Assembly: GCA_034003745.1 (NCBI GenBank) | Contig: JAVEYA010000091.1 | Span: 1-8,961, forward strand | DNA length: 8,961 nucleotides | DNA from: JAVEYA01 sp034003745 | Lineage (GTDB): Bacteria > Bacillota > Peptococcia > DRI-13 > PHAD01 | Reading direction: 5' to 3' | Shown here: positions 6,644 through 8,961 of the stretch, in pieces | Numbering within the stretch: position 1 is the stretch's first letter | How the letters are laid out: every line of letters begins with the position of its first letter | Position numbers and translations under genes: made by a program | Notes under the pieces: model-generated | Told to the model about the DNA's origin: nothing | Databases searched by the model: none | The model's input: only the letters and a program-made list of their open reading frames with translations

Positions 6644-8062
6644 ATGGAACTGGCGTTGATTTTCCTGAGTCTGTTTTGTTTCATGTACCTGGCCTATCGC
6701 GGCTATTCCATCGTCTTATTTGCTCCGCTTTTTGCCATTATCGCCTCCTTAGGCAGCGGCTTCGGCATTATGCCGGTGTACAGCGAAATCTACATGACCA
6801 AAGCAGCCGAATTTATCAAGACTTACTTCCCCGTCTTCCTCTTTGGGGCGGTTTTCGCCAAAATGATGGAGGAAAGCGGCCTGGCCGCGTCCATCGCCTC
6901 CGCCGTTATCCGCTGGTTTGGCCGGGAAAAGACCATTCCGGCTGTGCTCATCTGTTGCGGGATTTTATGTTACGGTGGCGTAAGCGTCTTTATCGTCATG
7001 TTCGTCATGTATCCCTTTATGGCCATTCTCTACCGGGAAGCAGACATCCCCAAAAGGCTGATTCCGGTAACCTTTTGGGCAGGCTGTTTTAGCTATTCCA
7101 TGACCGCGCTGCCCGGCGTCCCGCAAATTCAGAACATTCAGCCGACGGCCTATCTGGGCACCACCACCTGGGCAGCGCCCCTGATCGGTCTGTTTGCCTC
7201 GGTTTGCTATTTTTTAATCGGCTGGGGCTGGATTACCTATCGGTATAAGAAGTTGTCCGGCCGGGGTGAGGGCTATGGTCAGCATAGCATAAATGAACCT
7301 TCGCGGCTGGACGAGGCCAGGCTTGCCCCTTGGACCACCGCAATCATCCCTCTGTTTGTAGTCATTCTGATTAATTTATTGATCAGCAATCCTTTTGACT
7401 GGAGCTGGGGCTATCAGTGGAACCCGGACAGCCTCAAGCCGCTTGACGCCCTTAATCTTTCCCTGCTCAATCCCTCCGTGGAACGTGTCAGCGCCATCTG
7501 GTCGCTCACTATTGCGCTTTTCGCCGGTATTCTCTGCACCTGGCTGGTTGGCCGCAGGCAACTGGCTGAGACCACCCTGTTGAAGCCTTTGAATACAGGC
7601 GCCCTTTCCTCGATCTCGGCCATCTTGAATATTGCTTCCGGCTATGCCTTCGGCAGCGTCATCACCAATCTCCCCGCCTTCCAGGCTATTAAAAACGGTC
7701 TCCTTAATCTGGGCAGCCTCAGCGGAAATCCACTGTTATCCGGGATCATCACCACCAATATCATGACCGTATTCTCCGGAGGCTCTTCCGCCGGCATCAC
7801 CATTGCCCTGGACATGCTGGGGAAGGAATGGATCGCCCTGGCGCAAGCTGCCGGCATCTCCCCCGAAGTACTCCACCGCATCGTCTGTCTCGCTTCCACC
7901 GGACCGGACACCGTGCCGCACTCCGGCGGTATGATTACCATTATGCTGCTCTGCGGGCTGACTCACAAAGAATCCTATTTTGATTTGTTTGTTTTGCTGC
8001 TTTTGAATACCTCTGTCGCTTATTTAGCCATGGGCTTTTATTATCTGACCGGTCTGGTATAA
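6644..8062 (+). CDS. GntP-family permease (gluconate/carboxylate:H+ symporter family)
   Basis: A 472-residue polytopic membrane protein of the GntP family (TC 2.A.8), whose members import gluconate and related hydroxy- or short carboxylates with protons. ATG 6644 is chosen because GGGAGGGG (6630-6637) precedes it by 6 nt; the frame extends upstream to an ATG at 6584, but that would run through the hairpin and binding site. Long hydrophobic spans alternate with short loops; a polar central loop (about residues 203-228) divides the protein. Visible signatures are YFPVFLFGAVFAKMMEESG (61-79), YGGVSVFIVMFVMYPF (110-125), SGGSSAGITIALDM (378-391) and the C-terminal GPDTVPHSGGMITIM (420-434) followed by CGLTHKESY. 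The length is slightly above the roughly 440-450 usual for GntP. Its place after glutamate dehydrogenase suggests uptake or export of an amino-acid-derived or hydroxy acid, but the substrate cannot be read from the sequence. Confidence 0.85.
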   Translation: MELALIFLSLFCFMYLAYRGYSIVLFAPLFAIIASLGSGFGIMPVYSEIYMTKAAEFIKTYFPVFLFGAVFAKMMEESGLAASIASAVIRWFGREKTIPAVLICCGILCYGGVSVFIVMFVMYPFMAILYREADIPKRLIPVTFWAGCFSYSMTALPGVPQIQNIQPTAYLGTTTWAAPLIGLFASVCYFLIGWGWITYRYKKLSGRGEGYGQHSINEPSRLDEARLAPWTTAIIPLFVVILINLLISNPFDWSWGYQWNPDSLKPLDALNLSLLNPSVERVSAIWSLTIALFAGILCTWLVGRRQLAETTLLKPLNTGALSSISAILNIASGYAFGSVITNLPAFQAIKNGLLNLGSLSGNPLLSGIITTNIMTVFSGGSSAGITIALDMLGKEWIALAQAAGISPEVLHRIVCLASTGPDTVPHSGGMITIMLLCGLTHKESYFDLFVLLLLNTSVAYLAMGFYYLTGLV

Positions 8063-8072
8063 GATGAAGAAA

Positions 8073-8102
8073 AGCAGCGCTAAAAGGCGCTGCTCTTATT
8101 TA
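8073..8102. terminator. Bidirectional hairpin terminator after the permease gene
   Basis: AGCAGCGC (8073-8080) pairs perfectly with GCGCTGCT (8087-8094); a T-G wobble extends the stem to 9 bp with an AAAA loop. On the + strand it is followed by CTTATTTA, a mediocre T-tract. Read on the - strand the stem is followed by TTTCTTC, somewhat better, so it could also stop the convergent minus transcript coming from the DUF441 gene. Confidence 0.7.
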
Positions 8103-8146
8103 CTGATATTTCCAGTGTATTAAAAAAGATTTTGCACATACTAAGG

Positions 8147-8240
8147 GTGCAGAAGGATATGAGCAAGCGCACTACGAATATCAAAACCGGGATATTAGAT
8201 TCGTAGACCGCACGACCCGGCGCTTATACACCTTCTGCCT
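8147..8240. ncRNA. Candidate structured RNA or palindromic element with nested stems and possible pseudoknot; family not recognised
   Basis: Between two convergent genes lies a compact nest of inverted repeats. P1 is GCAGAAGG (8149-8156) with CCTTCTGC (8231-8238), perfect 8 bp. P1 continues via TAT (8158-8160)/ATA (8226-8228) into P2, AAGCGC (8165-8170) with GCGCTT (8220-8225), 6 bp. P3 is CTACGAAT (8172-8179) with ATTCGTAG (8199-8206), perfect 8 bp, extendable by ATC/GAT at 8180-8182/8191-8193. Within the P3 loop, CCGGG (8187-8191) can pair with CCCGG (8216-8220) outside it, an H-type pseudoknot arrangement that competes with the end of P2 and the P3 extension. The unpaired strand ACCGCACGA (8207-8215) links them. 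No open reading frame or known riboswitch or ribozyme core was recognised. Because stems are symmetrical, the strand cannot be decided. A palindromic repeat element is the main alternative. Confidence 0.45.
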
Positions 8241-8248
8241 TTATTATA

Positions 8249-8282
8249 GCTGACTGAACTTACAGTCAGCCGTTTATTTTTT
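8249..8282 (+). terminator. Hairpin with plus-strand T-tract at the 3' end of the DUF441 gene
   Basis: GCTGACTG (8249-8256) and CAGTCAGC (8263-8270) form a perfect 8-bp stem with a 6-nt loop, followed on the + strand by CGTTTATTTTTT (8271-8282). This has the form of an intrinsic terminator for rightward transcription through 8100-8248. Read leftward, the stem is followed by TATAATAAAGG, which is not a T-tract, so it is a poor terminator for the DUF441 gene whose stop codon (8266-8268) lies inside the stem. The T-tract also encodes the Lys/Asn-rich C-terminus of that gene, so part of the signal may be coincidence. Confidence 0.5.
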
Positions 8283-8730
8283 CCACCGCTTTATAGATGA
8301 CCGCAATAATTCCCGAAGTGATCAGGGGGCCCACCGGGACGCCGCCCAGGAAAGCCGCAGCTGCGACTGCCCCAAGAATCAAGGCCGGCATGATATCGCC
8401 GTGATTCTGTACCGTCAGATACTGCAGACCCAACCCGCTCAAGTATGTTGTCAAAAATGAGATCACCACCGCTGTGACGCCGATCCAGGAAGTAAAGACA
8501 GTTTTAATATTGCCGAAAACGATATTGCCGTTGGCAATAGGAATCAAAATAGCCATGATCAGGAGTACCAGGCCCCAGAACATCCCCTTATTCTGAATCG
8601 TAGGAAAAAGATATTGTTCCACATGCAAAAGCCGTATAATCAATAAAAGGCAGGCCGCCACCGCTACGGAGTCCGCTTTGCCCAGAACGGCAACCGCCAA
8701 TACCCCCAGCAGGATGAGTGTAGTTTCCAA
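8266..8730 (-). CDS. DUF441 / UPF0756 family membrane protein (YtwI/YeaL-like)
   Basis: A 154-residue, strongly hydrophobic protein of the DUF441 (UPF0756) family, typical length about 150, predicted to have four or five membrane spans; its biochemical function is unknown. The N-terminus METTLILLGVLAVAVLGKAD, the segment NGNIVFGNIKTVFTSW (67-82) and the C-terminal LGGVPVGPLITSGI (128-141) are recognisable family features. It starts with TTG at 8730-8728; AAGGAG (8745-8740 on the minus strand) lies 9 nt upstream, and the next in-frame Met is only at residue 50, so TTG is well supported. It is monocistronic as far as can be seen: the gene on its left is convergent and a terminator separates it from the gene on its right. 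Its base composition is like its neighbours. Confidence 0.9.
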   Translation of the reverse strand: METTLILLGVLAVAVLGKADSVAVAACLLLIIRLLHVEQYLFPTIQNKGMFWGLVLLIMAILIPIANGNIVFGNIKTVFTSWIGVTAVVISFLTTYLSGLGLQYLTVQNHGDIMPALILGAVAAAAFLGGVPVGPLITSGIIAVIYKAVEKING

Positions 8731-8836
8731 AGTAATCCTCTCCTTAAGTCACATGCTTATCTAAACATATTATATTACTTTCACAGAAGTTTCGCAGTAC
8801 GTACTACTGGAATTATAACTCTTTACGGCAATTATA
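8731..8836 (-). promoter_or_regulatory. Upstream region of the DUF441 gene with TATAAT boxes, palindrome and RBS
   Basis: On the minus strand three perfect TATAAT hexamers occur, at 8774-8769, 8817-8812 and 8836-8831. None has a good -35 box at 17 nt; the nearest (CTGCGA at 8797-8792 for the first) matches 3 of 6. The box at 8774-8769 is the most likely promoter, giving a leader of roughly 30 nt. A perfect palindrome AGTACGTACT (8796-8805), inside a wider CAGTA...TACTG repeat (8795-8799 and 8805-8809), overlaps the -35 position and could be an operator. AAGGAG (8745-8740) is the ribosome binding site. Confidence 0.45.
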
Positions 8837-8861
8837 CACAAACAAAGGCGATGGCTTGCTG

Positions 8862-8910
8862 AAAAAAACCAAAGCGGATCCAAGGTTTTCCCACCTTGAA
8901 TCCGCTTTGG
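8862..8910 (-). terminator. Strong rho-independent terminator for a minus-strand gene beyond the right edge
   Basis: Arms 8869-8885 and 8894-8910 pair over 17 positions with one A-C mismatch (G-U on the other strand) around an 8-nt loop (8886-8893). Read on the minus strand the stem is followed by seven Ts (8868-8862). On the plus strand the stem is followed by TCTATAAAT, not a T-tract, so the orientation is clear. It separates the DUF441 gene from the minus-strand gene to its right. Confidence 0.88.
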
Positions 8911-8932
8911 TCTATAAATCCCTGCAGATCAT

Positions 8933-8961
8933 TTAAGGATTTTTTAGTTCTGCTTCTCTGC
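8933..8961 (-). CDS. Probable extreme 3' end of a minus-strand gene running out of the window
   Basis: The strong minus-strand terminator at 8862-8910 implies that a leftward gene ends just to its right. Two frames could supply its end: one reads REAELKNP and stops at 8935-8933; the other reads AEKQN and stops at 8946-8944. With fewer than ten codons visible neither can be preferred and no product can be named. Confidence 0.25.

Noticed and set aside
8208..8220. Minus-strand GGGTCGTG resembling the 5' core of ZTP (pfl) riboswitches
   Set aside because: The conserved 3' partner segment of that riboswitch is not found downstream on the minus strand, and the element lies after a gene end rather than in a leader.
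8147..8240. CRISPR repeat, tRNA or insertion-sequence end in the convergent spacer
   Set aside because: There is no repeat-spacer periodicity, no cloverleaf with a TψC arm or CCA end, and no transposase gene or flanking target duplication in view.

Overview
The window looks like chromosomal DNA of an anaerobic member of the Clostridia (Bacillota). The grounds are strong purine-rich ribosome binding sites, a TTG start, AT-rich promoters between moderately GC-rich genes, a membrane-bound hydrogenase-type complex, an anaerobe-type glutamate dehydrogenase and a DUF441/UPF0756 protein. The genus cannot be fixed from sequence reading alone; a Peptococcaceae- or Desulfitobacterium-like organism is a guess.

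Positions 1-5160 (+) hold the 3' part of one tight operon for a membrane complex of the group 4 [NiFe]-hydrogenase/complex I superfamily. The order is a HyfC/NuoH-like membrane subunit (5' end outside the window), a HyfE-like subunit, a HyfF-like proton-channel subunit, a HyfG/HycE-like catalytic-type subunit (NuoC+NuoD fused), and one protein that joins a 2[4Fe-4S] ferredoxin (HyfH/NuoI-like) to the HyfI/NuoB-like small subunit. The main observation is that the large subunit has lost all four cysteines that would hold the NiFe site, while every iron-sulfur ligand in the small subunit and ferredoxin is intact. It is therefore probably not a hydrogenase but an energy-converting hydrogenase-related (Ehr) complex: a ferredoxin-linked ion pump with an unknown electron acceptor.

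Positions 5161-8100 (+) form a second unit. An AT-rich promoter region with a 12-bp palindrome precedes glutamate dehydrogenase, followed after a small hairpin by a GntP-family carboxylate permease. Glutamate oxidation gives 2-oxoglutarate, NAD(P)H and ammonia; a link between this unit and the ion-pumping complex through reduced carriers is possible but only inferred.

Positions 8063-8265 lie between convergent genes and contain a compact element of nested perfect inverted repeats with a possible pseudoknot. It is flanked by two hairpins, each of which has its better T-tract on the side that would stop the transcript arriving through the element. I do not recognise a known RNA family in it.

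Positions 8266-8730 (-) encode a DUF441/UPF0756 membrane protein with a TTG start. Upstream of it are several TATAAT boxes and a 10-bp palindrome. A strong minus-strand terminator at 8862-8910 marks the end of another minus-strand gene lying almost wholly beyond the right edge.
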